DNA of 64,000 nt, from contig BSBN01000254.1 of NCBI GenBank assembly GCA_027924645.1, positions 16,748,501-16,812,500 on the forward strand. Direction: 5' to 3'. Each line of letters begins with the position of its first letter. The stretch's first letter is position 1. The notes below the pieces were generated by a model that saw nothing but the letters and a program-made list of their open reading frames with translations, was not told the DNA's origin and made no database searches. Both the position numbers and the translations under genes were made by a program. Of this stretch, positions 23,390 through 35,231 are shown in pieces. The DNA is from Cunninghamia lanceolata. Lineage: Eukaryota > Streptophyta > Pinopsida > Cupressales > Cupressaceae.

Positions 23390-24262
23390 ATGGAAACAAC
23401 AAAATTAATGAACTATCTGTCTGAAGAAATAAGAAAAATCAAGGTTAATGTACCCCTATATGAGTTATTGAGAAGCCCAGGGGTATGGTCTGCCTTCATA
23501 AAATCACTAGATACATCTATAACAAAAGAAACTGCAGTTGATTTAGATGTTCATGGTAAAAATACACAGTCGAAAGATAAAGGTAAGCCAACTAAACAAC
23601 CTTCCAACACCAATGTTATCATCTATGCAGAAAAGGAGGCTCCTCCTTTCTTACTGACCGTTAGAATGATGGGAAAAAATATACACAATTGTATGGTAGA
23701 TCTAGGGGCCTTAGCTAACGTTATGCCTCTAGGGATATGCAAAGCTTTAGGGTTATCTTCTGCCAAATCTGCCAAAGTTGTTACACAATTGGATAAAATG
23801 GAGGCTAATGTGATTGGCAAATTGATGCACATTCAAATGTAGTTAGCCTCTGATCCTAGAGTCAGTTAGTTTATTGATATTCAGGTAGTTGATATACCTA
23901 CTAATTATGGCATGTTACTGAGTAGGGACTAGTCCAAGATATTGAATGGATATATGGCCACTGATTTCTCTCACATGTGGTTACCCTAGAGAGGTGTCTC
24001 AAATCAGATTTGGATAGAACCTGAGCCTAGGATGAAACACATGATTACAGAGTACAACAAAACAAATGAGATATTGTATGCCTCTGTTGAACCGAGCATT
24101 TATAGAATAAAAAATAAGGGAGTACAAATTGAGGAAGTCTCGATGTTAAACTTTAAGACAAAGTTGGTTAGTAAAGAAACGGTTGTATTCATTGAGTTAG
24201 ATTGTAACTCTTTTGATGCAGAGGATAATGCTATGAACAGTTTTGGCCAGATTATAAGATAG
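23390..24262 (+). pseudogene. Aspartic protease region of the giant gypsy element
   Basis: The core is FLLTVRMMGKNIHNCMVDLG followed by ALANVMPLGICKALGL (about 23650-23755). The active site reads D-L-G-A, a form also seen in Athila/Tat proteases, rather than DSGA/DTGA. Later blocks PTNYGMLLSRD and NGYMATDFSHMWLP (23895-23990) fit the second half of these proteases. Stops at 23840, 23868, 23930 and 23986 break the frame; most are TAG. The enzyme would process the Gag-Pol polyprotein. Confidence 0.7.
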
Positions 24263-24611
24263 GAGATAGAAGAATGTATTAAAAAAAACTCCAATTCAAT
24301 GTAAATTATACAAAACTTGTTGTAGAGTTCATAACACTTCACATCCTAAGGAGAATTGTGGAATGTGCAGGGACATTATAGAATATCAATATGGAAAGTG
24401 TATAAAGAAAATGGAACAACAAGGTGAAAAGTTTATTCCTGATAAACCATAGTTGTATTTTCTTGATGACATAAACAAGACAATCTAGCTTTTGGAAGGA
24501 GAAATGGTAATGAAAAGTGTTGATTATTCTAAGTTACAAATTGAAAATGATAATGTACAGATGATGCAGGGTGAGACATCCAGAAATCAATAAGAGGTTC
24601 CAACACAAGTA

Positions 24612-25082
24612 ATGGGTAAGCAAAGTCATTCTAAAGTGAAAGGTCAATTTCAAAATGATAAGAATGACATTTGGACATTAAAGTGTGATGGATCTAAATC
24701 TAAGCAAGGAGCAGGAGCTAGGGTTGAGCTTATTCATCTAAGTGGTAAGTCATTTTTAGCAGCATATAGGTTACAATTCCCTTGTACTAATAATGTAGCA
24801 GAGTATGAAGCTCTGATTTATGGGCTTGTCATTTCTATTAAGAAAAAGGTATGAATGATCAGAGTTTTTTCTGACTTTGAATTAGTGGTCAAACAGGTTA
24901 GGAAATTGTATGCTTGTAATTACAAGAAAATGGTCAACTATAGGCATACAGTGTGGGATTTAATTGAATCATTTGATGCTTTTAACATTAAGCATGTGCC
25001 TAGGGAATTGAATCAGAGACCAGACACACTAGCAGTTGCTGCTAATACCTTAGAGCCATCAACATTATCAAGTTTAAAGTGA
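24612..25082 (+). pseudogene. Additional (archaeal-type) RNase H upstream of RT
   Basis: A complete RNase H fold signature lies before the RT, not after it: WTLKCDGSKSKQGAGA (first Asp), CTNNVAEYEALIYGL (Glu), IRVFSDFELVVKQV (Asp) and NQRPDTLAVAAN (last Asp). All four catalytic acids are kept. This is the second, aRNH-type domain known from Tat-lineage plant gypsy elements. One TGA at 24852 interrupts it. The element's own RT-linked RNase H at about 26450-26660 has lost its first Asp motif, consistent with the extra domain taking over the activity. Confidence 0.8.
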
Positions 25083-25229
25083 TTTGTTGTCAAACTAGTA
25101 AATGTCCTGAGTATACCAGATAATGTTACTCATTTTTAGGTATTTGAAGGAGATCAAAAAATTGTGGACTTTCTTACTTGCAATGAGATATTTTAAGCTC
25201 AAATCATTTATGAACAAGAAAGGCCCGAT

Positions 25230-26310
25230 GTGCCTTGGGACGGAAAAGAAATAATAAACCTGAAGAGCAATTTCTTACCCAATGGGGTAATAGAGTTGGA
25301 GAAATTTTTTGACTTTGATGGAGTAGTCAGACATAAAGATTTGCCCAAAACTAAAGGGGGAAAATGTGATCCCTATAACCTAGGAATAGAGAAAAATCTG
25401 CAAAATGTGTTGATTGGAAAGGCTTGTTCTGAGGAATTAAGAAAGGAAATTATTGATGTTCTAAAAGAGTACAAACATGTAATAGCATGGACATATGAAG
25501 ATTGTAAGACTTATGATATGTCCATCATAACTCATATGATACCTTTAAGATTAGGAGTGAAACCATTTAGACAAAAACAAAGGCCTGTGAATGCTATTTT
25601 AGAGCCTTTGATCTTTGAGGAAGTAAAAAAATTGTTATCTGTCAGAATAATTTTCCCAGTAAGAAATTCAACTTGGGTTGCAAACTCAGTACCTGTAAGA
25701 AAGAAAAATGGAGACATTAGATTTTGTGTAGACTTTAGAAACCTAAATAAAGCTTTTGAAAAATATAATTATCCATTACCACCAATAGATGAAGTATTAC
25801 AAGCAGTAAATGGAGCCAGGATGATGTCTTTTTTAGATGGATTTTTAGGATATAATTAGGTTTTGGTTGATAAAGAAGATAGCTTGAAGACTACATTTGC
25901 TTATAAATGGGATAATTATACATACAGGAGAATGCTTTTTGGTTTGATTAATGTAGGTTCTACTTTTCAGCGAGCCATGGACATCACATTTTGAGGACTG
26001 TCAATTAAGTGTATTGTCATTTATATGGATAATTTAATTGTATATTCTAAAGATGCATCTACTCATGCATAAGCTTTGAGAAAAGTGCTTAAAAGGTGTG
26101 AAAGGTATGGGATTTCTCCCAACCCAAAGAAATGTTCATTCGGAGTCACTGAAGGAAAAATATTAGGACATGTCATTTCTGAAAATGGAATATCAATTGA
26201 TCTAGATAGAGTAGAAGGGATTAAAAAGTTGTAGCTACCTAATAGTAAGAAAGAGTTAAAATCTTTCTTTGGAAAAATCAACTTTGTTAGGAAAATTAGT
26301 ATAGGATTTG
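25230..26310 (+). pseudogene. Reverse transcriptase of the giant gypsy element
   Basis: RT blocks in order: HVIAWTYEDCKTYDMSIITH (25474), IIFPVRNSTWVANSVPVRKK (25650), GDIRFCVDFRNLNKAFEKYN, MMSFLDGFLGYN (25821; motif A Asp kept), FGLINVGSTFQRAMD, IVIYMDNLIVYSK (about 26017) and GHVISENGISIDLDRVEGIK. The catalytic YLDD motif reads YMDN, losing the second Asp by a G-to-A change. Stops at 25857 (TAG), 25993 (TGA), 26070 (TAA) and 26232 (TAG) also kill it. The sequence is clearly of the Tat/Athila-like non-chromovirus group. Confidence 0.85.
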
Positions 26311-27038
26311 TAAAGATCATGCACCCATTGAATGCAATGCTAAAGAAGAATGCAAAAATAGAATGGACACCAGTAGCTAAGGCCACATTCAAAGATATTA
26401 AGGAGGCCATTTCTGATGCTCCTATGTTAGCAAGTCCAAATTGTACTAAGCCATTCTACATTTATTCTTTTGCATCTACACACTCAGATGCTATTGCTTT
26501 AACACAAAAGGGAGAAGAAAATGAAGAAAAACCTATTGCTTTCATGAGTGCACCTTTGAAGGATGCACAGTTGTAATATTTAGACACAGAGAGACATGCA
26601 TTTGCACTAGTAAGGGTAGTAAAAAAGTTTAGGCACTACATCTTGTGAAGCCAAGTTAAGGCCATAGTACCAGATGTAGCGGTGAAGATGTTACTGATGC
26701 AAAATGAGCTTGGAGAGAAAAGAGCTAAGTGGATCACTATATTACGAGAGTTTGATGTGGAGATTATTCTAATGAAGTTAGTTAAAGGTCAGGCATTAGT
26801 ACAGACAATAGCCAATACTAACCCAAATTTGGTGAAACAACAATACATGTTGAATTATAATGAGGCTTCATGTTGGTATGATGATTTAAATAGATTTCTA
26901 ATATTAGGAAAATATCCAAACAAGATGAAATCCTCTCAGAGGAAAGTCTTGAAGATAAAAACACAAAGATATATGGTACAAGGAGGCCTTTTGTTAAAAA
27001 AGAATCATGAAGGTATATATTTGAGGTGTTTTGAATAG
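26311..27038 (+). pseudogene. Degenerate RT-linked RNase H (connection domain)
   Basis: MHPLNAMLKKNAKIEWTPVA, then FKDIKEAISDAPMLASP, FYIYSFASTHSDAIALTQ, KPIAFMSAPLKDAQL, AFALVRVVKKFRHYIL and LGEKRAKWITILREFDVEI form the RNase H that normally follows gypsy RT. Where family members have an Asp (TDAS-type), this one reads YSFAST, and the later Asp motifs are also not seen. It therefore looks non-catalytic even apart from the stops at 26575 and 26647. Confidence 0.75.
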
Positions 27039-28127
27039 AGGAGAAGCAGACAAAGTATTATCAGAGTTGCATGATAAATACGGAACAACTCATGGTTCTG
27101 ATTTGGCAACTACTCATAAGATTTTGAGAGCTGTTTATTATTGGCCAACAATGTTTAAGGATACAAAGAATCATATTTGAAGTTGTCACACCTGTCAAAT
27201 TACAGCAAACAAGGGAAGGAATCAAGCTAATCCATTACAACCAGTTATTGAGTCTAGGCCATTTGCACAGTGGGGCTTAGATTTCATTGGAGTCATAAAT
27301 CATCCATCATCTCTCAGGCATAAGTTTATATTGACAGTAACAGATTATTGTACAAGGTAGACAAAAGCAATGTGCTATAAGTTCTCTACCATTGAGGTCG
27401 TCATCAAATTTCTGGAAGAAAACATCATTACAAGGTTTGGTACTCCCTATGCTCTGGCATGTAATAATGGTCCTGCTTTTTCTTCTCTGAAATTTTCTAA
27501 ATGGGCATTTGAGTATCGAATTGCTTTAAATTTTTCTTCAAAATATTACCCCCAGGGTAATGGTTTGGCTAAGTCTACTAATAAGATCTTGTTAGATATC
27601 ATGAAGAAGCTAATTGTAAAAAACCCAAAAGAGTGGAACACCTTCTTGAAATATGCACTGTGGGTAGATAGGACCAAGGTTAAGACTTCCTTAGTTAATG
27701 CACCTTATCATTGGTTTATGGGATTGATCCCATACTTCCAATGAATTTAAGAATAACTACTTGGAAGTTTGCTAATGAGTATCTAGGTTTTGATGATCAT
27801 AGAGAAGCTAGATTAGTCTAGATGTTACAATTGGATGAAAAGAGAGATTGGGCCATAGACAAGTTTGCTAAGTATCAGGAAGTATTCAAGAGGTGGTTTG
27901 ATAAATGAGCAAGGGTCAAACCTTTTAGAATATCAGATCTAGTGTTATGTTGGGATAAAGCGCATGAAAAGAAAGGAAATCACGAAAAAATTGACAAATT
28001 GTGGTTAGGTCCACTACAAGTCGTAGAGCTAATAGGAGATAATACTTTTAGGCTCAAGACGTTGACTGGAGAAGATGTGCCATTACCGGTTAATGGCCAA
28101 CATTTGAAACATTACTTTCAAGCTTGA
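27039..28127 (+). pseudogene. Integrase of the giant gypsy element, catalytic triad lost
   Basis: The zinc-binding region shows ELHDKYGTTHGSDLATTHKI and CHTCQITANKGR (27060-27215). The core shows FAQWGLDFIGVI (27265; first Asp), then ALACNNGPAF (27453; second Asp is Asn) and YPQGNGLAKSTNK (about 27550; the Glu is Lys). Both lost residues are G-to-A changes. The C-terminus reads KIDKLWLGPLQVVELIGDNT and LPVNGQHLKHYFQA, a GPY/F-like module, without a chromodomain. The open end is at 28127. Confidence 0.82.
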
Positions 28128-28971
28128 GAAAACAGGGATGTGTTTTGTTTTTGTTTTTGTTTTTTGTTTGTTGGCGTGTTTGTTGTGTTTCCCTTGACAG
28201 GGATGTTTGTTTTGATCTAAGGTATGCAGGAGCAAATTAGCAACCAACGCAAAAAGTAGAAATTTGAAGTTTAGGTTAATCTTTTGAAACTTAGACATAA
28301 CTTGATGTGACTTTCATGAATATAAATAATTGTTTGGCTTGTGAAGATTTTTATTCAATAACTATGAATTGAGTATTCAAGGGAAGTTTCTCACAATGAC
28401 ACACCTAAAATCATTGGGTTTGTTGAACGTACTAGTGTAGGTGTTAAGTAAAAAATTAGAGGTCACCCTTGCTACCATTGCAATTCTCAGCTGATTATAC
28501 CTTGCATCATGAACTTATAAAGATAATATCTTATGGACTATTATGCTATACAGAATTATAAATATAAAAGGGGATTTTTTTTCTAAATATCCAATTTAAG
28601 CCATCTAAGTAACTCTATCGGGGATATAGATGCTTGCTGGCAGTGGAGCTCTACCTAGGAGAATTGCAACGATAACCTTGCTGAGGCTATGGACACCTGC
28701 TAGCAGCAAGGCTCTATCCAGTTGGCTATGAGGGAATGACATCAACTATGTAGTTTAACACCAGTCACTAGTTTTTTCAACTCATTTTCAAGATGAGGCT
28801 TACTAATCATGTGCACACATTTTAAACTCGATTCAAAATTCATATGCCTTATTGAATACATTTGGTCCAAATTGAATAGTGATTTATGTATAGAAAGTTG
28901 GAAGTTATGGATTTATTTCGTTGGATTTTCTTTGAATGTTTTAATTTTGGTTGTTTTATTTGGTTTCTAGT
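28128..28971 (+). other. Non-coding 3' region of the giant gypsy element
   Basis: Between the integrase stop and the 3' LTR (28972) the sequence has no gene. A clear polypurine tract is not seen right before the LTR; the last 40 bp are T-rich. A short T/G repeat (TTTTTGTTTTTG) is at 28140-28165. Confidence 0.55.
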
Positions 28972-30009
28972 TGTTTTGATGTTCACAACACACCCCATTT
29001 TACCTCTGGGCAAACTGAGGATCCCTACCATGGCTGTTGCTTTTGGTTTGTGTGTGGTGGTGCTTGGTGGTAAAGGGAAAAGGAGGTAAGTTTTACAAAT
29101 CATGATTGAAAATTGAAAATACCTAATAGTAGGTACAGTCTGGAAGTATTGATGAATTCTTTGTAGAAAATGAGTAAGGGTTGTTTTTTGAACCACCGTG
29201 AAATTCCCAGTATTTTGAGAGATATGCTATTTTTTTGTGATAAAATGAAGTATTTTGTGGTTTGTATGTCATATGCAAATTCATTTGTATGTGAGGTCAT
29301 GGTATAGGTCATGTCAAGTACAATCAGGTTTGTATATCGGTGTTTGTATGTATATGCTTAATGTTGGTGCCTTTTGTATCGAAGTCAGACTCAATAGGTT
29401 TTCACAAGAGGAATAAATAAAGTGTCGGGTTTGCTTTGTATGTTGGTTTATATGTATGTCCAATATAAGCGCAAATGATATACAAAGGAATATACATTCA
29501 CGGACTTGGAGGAAGTATTAAACATAATTCATTAAGGTAATTAAGGTGGGTATTCGTGTTCACGTTTGTTTTTTCATCATTTGTATGTGGTTTTTTGTAT
29601 GTATAAAATTGATGCACATTTTAACATACATACAAAGGATTGATACAAATGTTTCATTGTATATGCAAAAAGTTAAGGAAAAATGAGAACATACATTGGC
29701 GGATTTTAAATTAGATTTAAATGAAACTAAGGGCATAATGACAGAAAGGCATTGTATAGTTGAATTTAAAGAGATAGAGTGTTAACAAAATCAAAAGTTA
29801 AATTTGAGAGACCATATCGCATAGATACAAATGCATAAAAGTGAAATAATCTAGAAAGAAGGTTAACAATCACACATATACAAAAGTCTGATATATACCA
29901 TATTGAAGATGTGAAAAGTATGTACAATAAAAAAGGGCCATATTTACAAGCCATATCCAAAATCTAAATTGTGGTAGAAATAGAGAAACTAAAACATTCA
30001 CAAAGGGAG

Positions 30010-30550
30010 GTAGTTTTCATGCCTTAGGGATTTCCATAAAACAAACCCATTCTAACTATATCTACAAAATGGCCAATCCAATCTAAGGTCTGTGATACTT
30101 CCAATCCTTGAGTTAACCTTAGAAAACTGAGGCCAACTCTGCACCAGTCCCTATGATCTACTAAAGCCTGGTTTGAAAGTTGCATGAGAAAGGGCAGGCT
30201 AGTAAGTTGAACACCAAGAACATGAACAAACTGAACTTCTGACGCTCATGGAATGCCAACCCCCAGGTCAAATGCTAAAAGGACATCCACATCTATGATA
30301 TGGTAGTCTGCTTTAAAAATGTCCTATAGCATTATGAAAACTTCAATCTTATCAACGCTTATATCTTGAATAGAAGCTAAAAACCAAGAGATAATATCAG
30401 AATTAACTCTGTAATGATCACAATTATTCAAGAAACTCTTTTCCAGTATCATTTTGATGGCCTCTAGTTCTAGTTCACAAAATAAGAGATTTATATGCCC
30501 CAAAATTAAACCTTTCAGATGAGTGTCTGAAATTAGACCAAAAAATGTTG
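30010..30550 (-). pseudogene. Antisense coding-like frame, 3' LTR copy
   Basis: Counterpart of the frame at 12250-12790. Blocks ELEAIKMI, SWFLASIQDISVDKIEVF, FLMQLSNQALVDHRDW and TLDWIGHF are kept. CAG at 30090-30092 (complement strand) replaces the TAG of the 5' copy. One stop interrupts the stretch after IEVFIML. Function unknown. Confidence 0.45.
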
Positions 30551-31819
30551 TTTGTCATCTAGAATTGAGGAGACAGATAGGAGTAGTCATTCTTGCAAAG
30601 TTTTTCTTTGAATTATGAGGTAAGTAAAATGATGTTAAATGGATTCTTAAATAGAAGTTCCACACGAGTTACAGGTTTAATCGACATTAATGACGACCGA
30701 GAGAAATTGAATAAGCATAAATGTGAGTGATATGTCACATGTGCTGATAGTCTAGTGAAGTGAAGGTTATTAATGTATCATATTTTTTTTAAGCATGTCT
30801 TAAAGATTTGGTATTAATTACAAGTAGGTAAGTAAGGTGGGGTCTATAGTGGGTATCTTGCAGTCACATACTAGAGATACAAATTGATATACAGGTAGAG
30901 ATACACAGAAATGAAAAGGTAAGATTCAAAGCATATTTCAAGAGAAGTGAAATAAGGTTAAATGCTTTGTATGTATGAAGGATTGCATGTTAATGACATA
31001 GAATTCTGATATACAAAGAAATAAAACACATCGTCGGGAATACAAAGGTAAAGGGTTTGTAGCGACTGCATTTGTATAAATGGTTTGCATCTATTTTATA
31101 TACATTGTGATATAAAAACAAAAGATACAAAGTTGAACATAAGGTAAGGAATAACATTATTGATAACCCATTGCATATGTAGGTTTGTATACAAATGGAC
31201 ATACAAACGGATATACAAAAGATGACATACAAAGAGACATACAAAAGTGATATGTATGCAAAGGGCAAACTAATGGATACAATGTTCAAAATTAAAGCAG
31301 AAATAGAAAGTCGAAGCCGTATGTGCATTAATTATCGCATTTTTTGCAAAATGAACATTGAAATGATGAGATTTAACATGTTAGGGTTAAAATAAAGTTT
31401 TTCTTTTAGAATTGCATTGTTCAAACTGAAATTGCAGAGAAAGAGAACTGTTGCATAGATTGAATCGAAAGTTCATTGCTGGATAAAATATTAGAATGGG
31501 AATAGCTTAGAAAAATGGTAAAGTGAGTCAACACCTATAAGGTTGAGTTGTCACAGATATAGGTATGTTTTGAAAAATGTCGTTACAATTTGGTTAGTGA
31601 AAAAGTGCATAATGATTATCAATAATTTCATTTTAAAAATGCAAGATGTCAAATTACTATATTTGGTTAAGGTTATTAGATGATTGGGTTAAGTAATATG
31701 AAATTCAAAAATGGAAAAGACAAAAGGGGTTAGGGTAAATGTTAAATGTAAGAAACTCATAGTAAAACCCTAGGTAAATGAGGTAAAAATATATAGTTAA
31801 ATATGTAAATTTTCACAGG

Positions 31820-32550
31820 ATGGCCCTGAAACAAAAGAAAGTAGATCTAGGGGGTGAAGAAAAGGTGAAGAAAGACAGAAAACTATGAAAGGAAATAGAA
31901 AAGGAAGAGCTGTCGGGGCACACATGATATTCAACTTTACTTGGCACAAGCCTAGTCAACGCTGATACAAATGTGGGGTCTTATGATGCAGAGGGTATTC
32001 TTCAGAAGATCATAGTAATGGATACTACCCCAGACATGAAATGTAATTGGGATAGTGGGTTATACAGAGCTGTAGGATTCCCCTTAGCCATGGAAGCTAA
32101 GGATTTAGTTCTAGAATGTATTTACAGATATGATTTAAGTACCAAAAAGGTAGTGCATGAGAACCAAGTTATTGTAGATTTGACTACTGAAGGAATAGTA
32201 GAGACATTTGGTTTAGATATTCAAGAGAAAATGGTGAATATAGATATAGACCAATACAATGAGGACTTTAACAATAATGAAAAATATTGCAAAAGTAAAA
32301 TCTTCTACAGTTGGTACAATGCAGAGAATAAACCCAAGGTTGTAGTAAGAGTGCCTAGGAATATGCACACAATAGATTTCAAGGAAGAAATACATATGAT
32401 GATAACAATGTTGAGTAGGCTAGTAGGTGTGAGAGATGCCATTAAATGTGAGCCATGGATGTTCACTGTCATTCAATTAATTAGGGAAGCTAAAAGAGAA
32501 GATGGAGAAATTCATTGGGCCAAGACTATTAGTACAACCATTTGGAAGTA
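31820..32550 (+). pseudogene. U3 accessory frame, N-terminal part, 3' LTR copy
   Basis: The frame starts at ATG 31820 (MALKQKK). From 31973 to 32551 it is fully open for 192 codons: SYDAEGILQKIIVMD, then LYRAVGFPLAMEAKDLVLEC, IYRYDLSTKKVVHENQVIVD, TEGIVETFGLDIQEKMVNID, DFKEEIHMMITMLSRLVGVR and CEPWMFTVIQLIREAKREDG. This is the better-preserved version of the N-terminal domain. It is cut about 70 bp downstream by the nested gypsy element. Confidence 0.65.
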
Positions 32551-32627
32551 GACTATGTAAAGAAAACAAATGATGATGCCTTTTTATTTGTCTTCATATG
32601 TATTATACTCATGTGCATCAATGATTA

Positions 32628-33180
32628 TGATCTGAATTTTAATGGAGAATTTAGATAACAATACCTAGCGCTAGACCTGTGGTATTGTAAAAATAAACAA
32701 AATGCTCAATGTGCAGAACTTGTAAGAAGTTGCTGGCAACCAAAGAGGATTTCTTATCGCATCAAAAGTTGAATATATACAATGAGCAAGAATGTGAAAG
32801 GTCACCTTATCCATAGAATTTGAAATGGATAGTTGGAAGGTGACAAAACTACTAAAATTCAAATTTTCAAAATTTAAAAAAAATAGTAAATTCTGGACCC
32901 CACTAGGCTGGGTCATAACTTCTAGCTAGCCAGTCAAAATTTTGACATTTCAGACTCGTTGGAAAGATCTCTTGAAGAGACAGATTGAGTTACATTGAGC
33001 CTTCCCTACAGCTACTGTTCAAAAGCAACTGGAGAAAGTCTTGACCTCAAATTCCACTCCGAAGGCCTTCGAAAATGCCAATTACTAGGATGTAGACAAA
33101 ACTAGAAAAAATACTAAAAAACTAGAATATAGTTGCCTCAACAAATTTCACCCTAATGCTTCTGAATCTCTACAGGATCA
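32628..33180 (-). mobile_element. 3' LTR (minus strand) of the nested small gypsy element
   Basis: 553 bp, matching 37738-38298. In plus orientation it runs TGATCTGAATTTT to CTACAGGATCA. It is flanked on the left by GATTA (32623-32627); the right copy of the target is GATTC (38299-38303). A TATA-like GTATATATTC on the minus strand lies at about 32771-32780. Confidence 0.88.
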
Positions 33181-33194
33181 TTACTTCCCCCTAG
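33181..33194 (-). other. Polypurine tract of the nested gypsy element
   Basis: On the minus strand CTAGGGGGAAGTAA directly precedes the 3' LTR, the expected primer for plus-strand synthesis. This confirms the minus-strand orientation. Confidence 0.8.
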
Positions 33195-33229
33195 AAAGGC
33201 AATGGGGCCCATTGCACCTATGTATTGCA

Positions 33230-34649
33230 GCAGATGAGGAAATTTCTTCTCAATCTGGTCCTTAGTGAACCATTTTCCTTGATGTGGAAGTTGTCCTGCC
33301 TGTACCACTTGATAGAGAGGAATCTATTGTTTCTTCAATGTTTTCACCGCAACATCAATAATGTAATCACACTTAAGAGGGGCAGTAGTATCTAGATTCA
33401 ACTCTGAGCAACTTATATGTTCTGCAACATATGAAGTGTCCAATAATGGTGGAAAATATGGCCGCAACAATTCAATATTGAAAACATGATGTAGTCCAAG
33501 AAAAGATGGAAGATTGAGTTCAAAAGCATTTTCACCAACTTGTTTGATGATGGTGTATGGACCATATCAAATAGGATGGAGTTTCTTATGAGTCCCTTGA
33601 AGTCTTTTTTTCTGAATATGAAGCCAAACCTTGTCCCCAACCTTAAATTGATGAGGTGTATGATGTTGATCATGTCTGTCCTTGTATTTCTGATTACGAT
33701 ATTGTAGTATCTCATGGACTTGTTGCTAAATATGGCGTATCTTCTCCACAAACTTAGTTGTCCTATCTGCCTCTTTTTCTGAATGTGTTGATGGGTAACT
33801 CAACATAGTTGGCAATGCTACATCAATTGGAGCCAATGGTTGGTAGCCAAGACATACCTCAAAATGGATTGTGCCCTATGGAACCATGTAGTGCTTGATT
33901 GTAACTATGATGTACATATGGCAAGCTTTCATCTGAAGTTTGAGGATGTTTGGAATGTACATCCACAAAATGTGAATGATCATCTAATTCACCACCTCAG
34001 TCTACCCATCTATTTGGCTATGGAAGGCAGTGGATTTTGTCAACTTTGTGTCCATTAAGGCCCAAAGTGCTAACCAAAAATTGCTAAGAAATCTACTATC
34101 CCTTTTAGATATGATGGTTTGTGCCAATCCAAAGTATACCCAAACATTCTCAAAGAAAAGATTGGCAGTTTCTTCTGCAGAGACTCCTTTCTTGAAAGCC
34201 ACTATGACAGCCATTTTTGAAAACTTGTCTACCACCACATATATACAATTATGCCCACGTCTAGTAGAAGGTAGTCAAGACATGAAATCCATTGAAACTG
34301 AATGCCAAGGTTGGTCAGGGACTGGAAGAGGTGTATACAATCCTTGTTTATGATTGGCAAGCTTTGCAATGGCACAAGAAGTACAAGATCAGATTTATAA
34401 AATGACATCATGTCTCCATTTGGGCCAGTAAAAATACCTCTAATGTACAACAATAGTCTTCTCCACCCCAAAGTGTCCTGCAACATGGCTGTAGTGTGCC
34501 TCCCATATCATCTTTTGTCGCTTCTTGGTTGGAGCACATATGTGTCCCATATGACAGAGAATCCCATCCTTCAAGTAGAAATCAGTGGCTTGTTTTCCCT
34601 CTACTAGACTATTGTAGATCTCAACAAAATTAGGATCTATGCCATACAA
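33230..34649 (-). pseudogene. Integrase with a chromodomain-like tail, nested gypsy element
   Basis: The frame starts with LYGIDPNFVEIYNSLVEGKQ, then the zinc region AHYSHVAGHFGVEKT and SCTSCAIAKLA (34360-34560). The core has SMDFM, VVDKFSKMAVIV, IISKRDSRFLSNFW and a TEVVN block, so the D-D-E acids are still present. The GPY/F module YGPYTIIKQVGENAFELNLP lies near 33550. The end (about 33250-33400) reads CDYIIDVAVKTLKKQ, IPLYQVVQAGQLPHQGKW and KDQIEKKFPHL, a weak chromodomain-like pattern that suggests a chromovirus. TAG stops near 34283, 34437 and 33315 and a shift break it. Confidence 0.75.
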
Positions 34650-35231
34650 CTAAGGCCAATTTGTTGTGTGGTGGCCACAAGAATCCAATACCGTTGTTAG
34701 GGTTGTGATCAGAGGTCTACTCAAACAGTCTGTAACTTTGTTAGAAGCTCCCTTCTTGTGGAAGATATTGAGATGAAATTGATGCAAGTAGGCAGACCAT
34801 CTTTGATGCCTATCATTTTGTAGCTTCCCTTGTGTTTGTAGAAATTGTAGAGGTTTATGATCTGTGTGAATGATAGTCTCCTTCCCCAGAATGTAGTGTT
34901 TCCATTGTTTGTAGGCTTGCACAATAGCATACAATTCCTTATCATAGGTGGGGTACTTACGCACTGTGTTAGAGAAAGTCTCATTGTGGTAGGCAACTGG
35001 ATGCCCGTACTGCATGAGAACTACTCCTAGTGCATAGTATGAAGCATCTGTTTCAATATGAAAAGATTGTTGCAAATCTGGGAGTGCTAGTATTGGTGCA
35101 TAACATAGCCTCATCTTCAACTCCATGAATGTTTTATATTGTACCTCTATCTAGCAAAATTTTGTCCTTGGTCCTCCTCTTAGTGCCTGATTCATAGGCC
35201 ATGCCAAATGTGAAAAACCAAGTACAACTCT
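34650..35231 (-). pseudogene. RNase H of the nested gypsy element
   Basis: From 35126 down the frame is open for 158 codons: APILALPDLQQSFHIETDAS (catalytic Asp), YYALGVVLMQYGHPVAYHNE, YPTYDKELYAIVQAYKQWKH (Glu), ETIIHTDHKPLQFLQTQGKL (Asp) and KVTDCLSR near the end (Asp). All four acids are in place. It degrades hybrid RNA during cDNA synthesis. The upstream link to RT (35127-35231) carries stops. Confidence 0.85.

Noticed and set aside
23690..23705. DLG in place of DSG or DTG in the giant gypsy protease as a mutation
   Set aside because: The same form occurs in Athila/Tat-related proteases, so it is probably ancestral.
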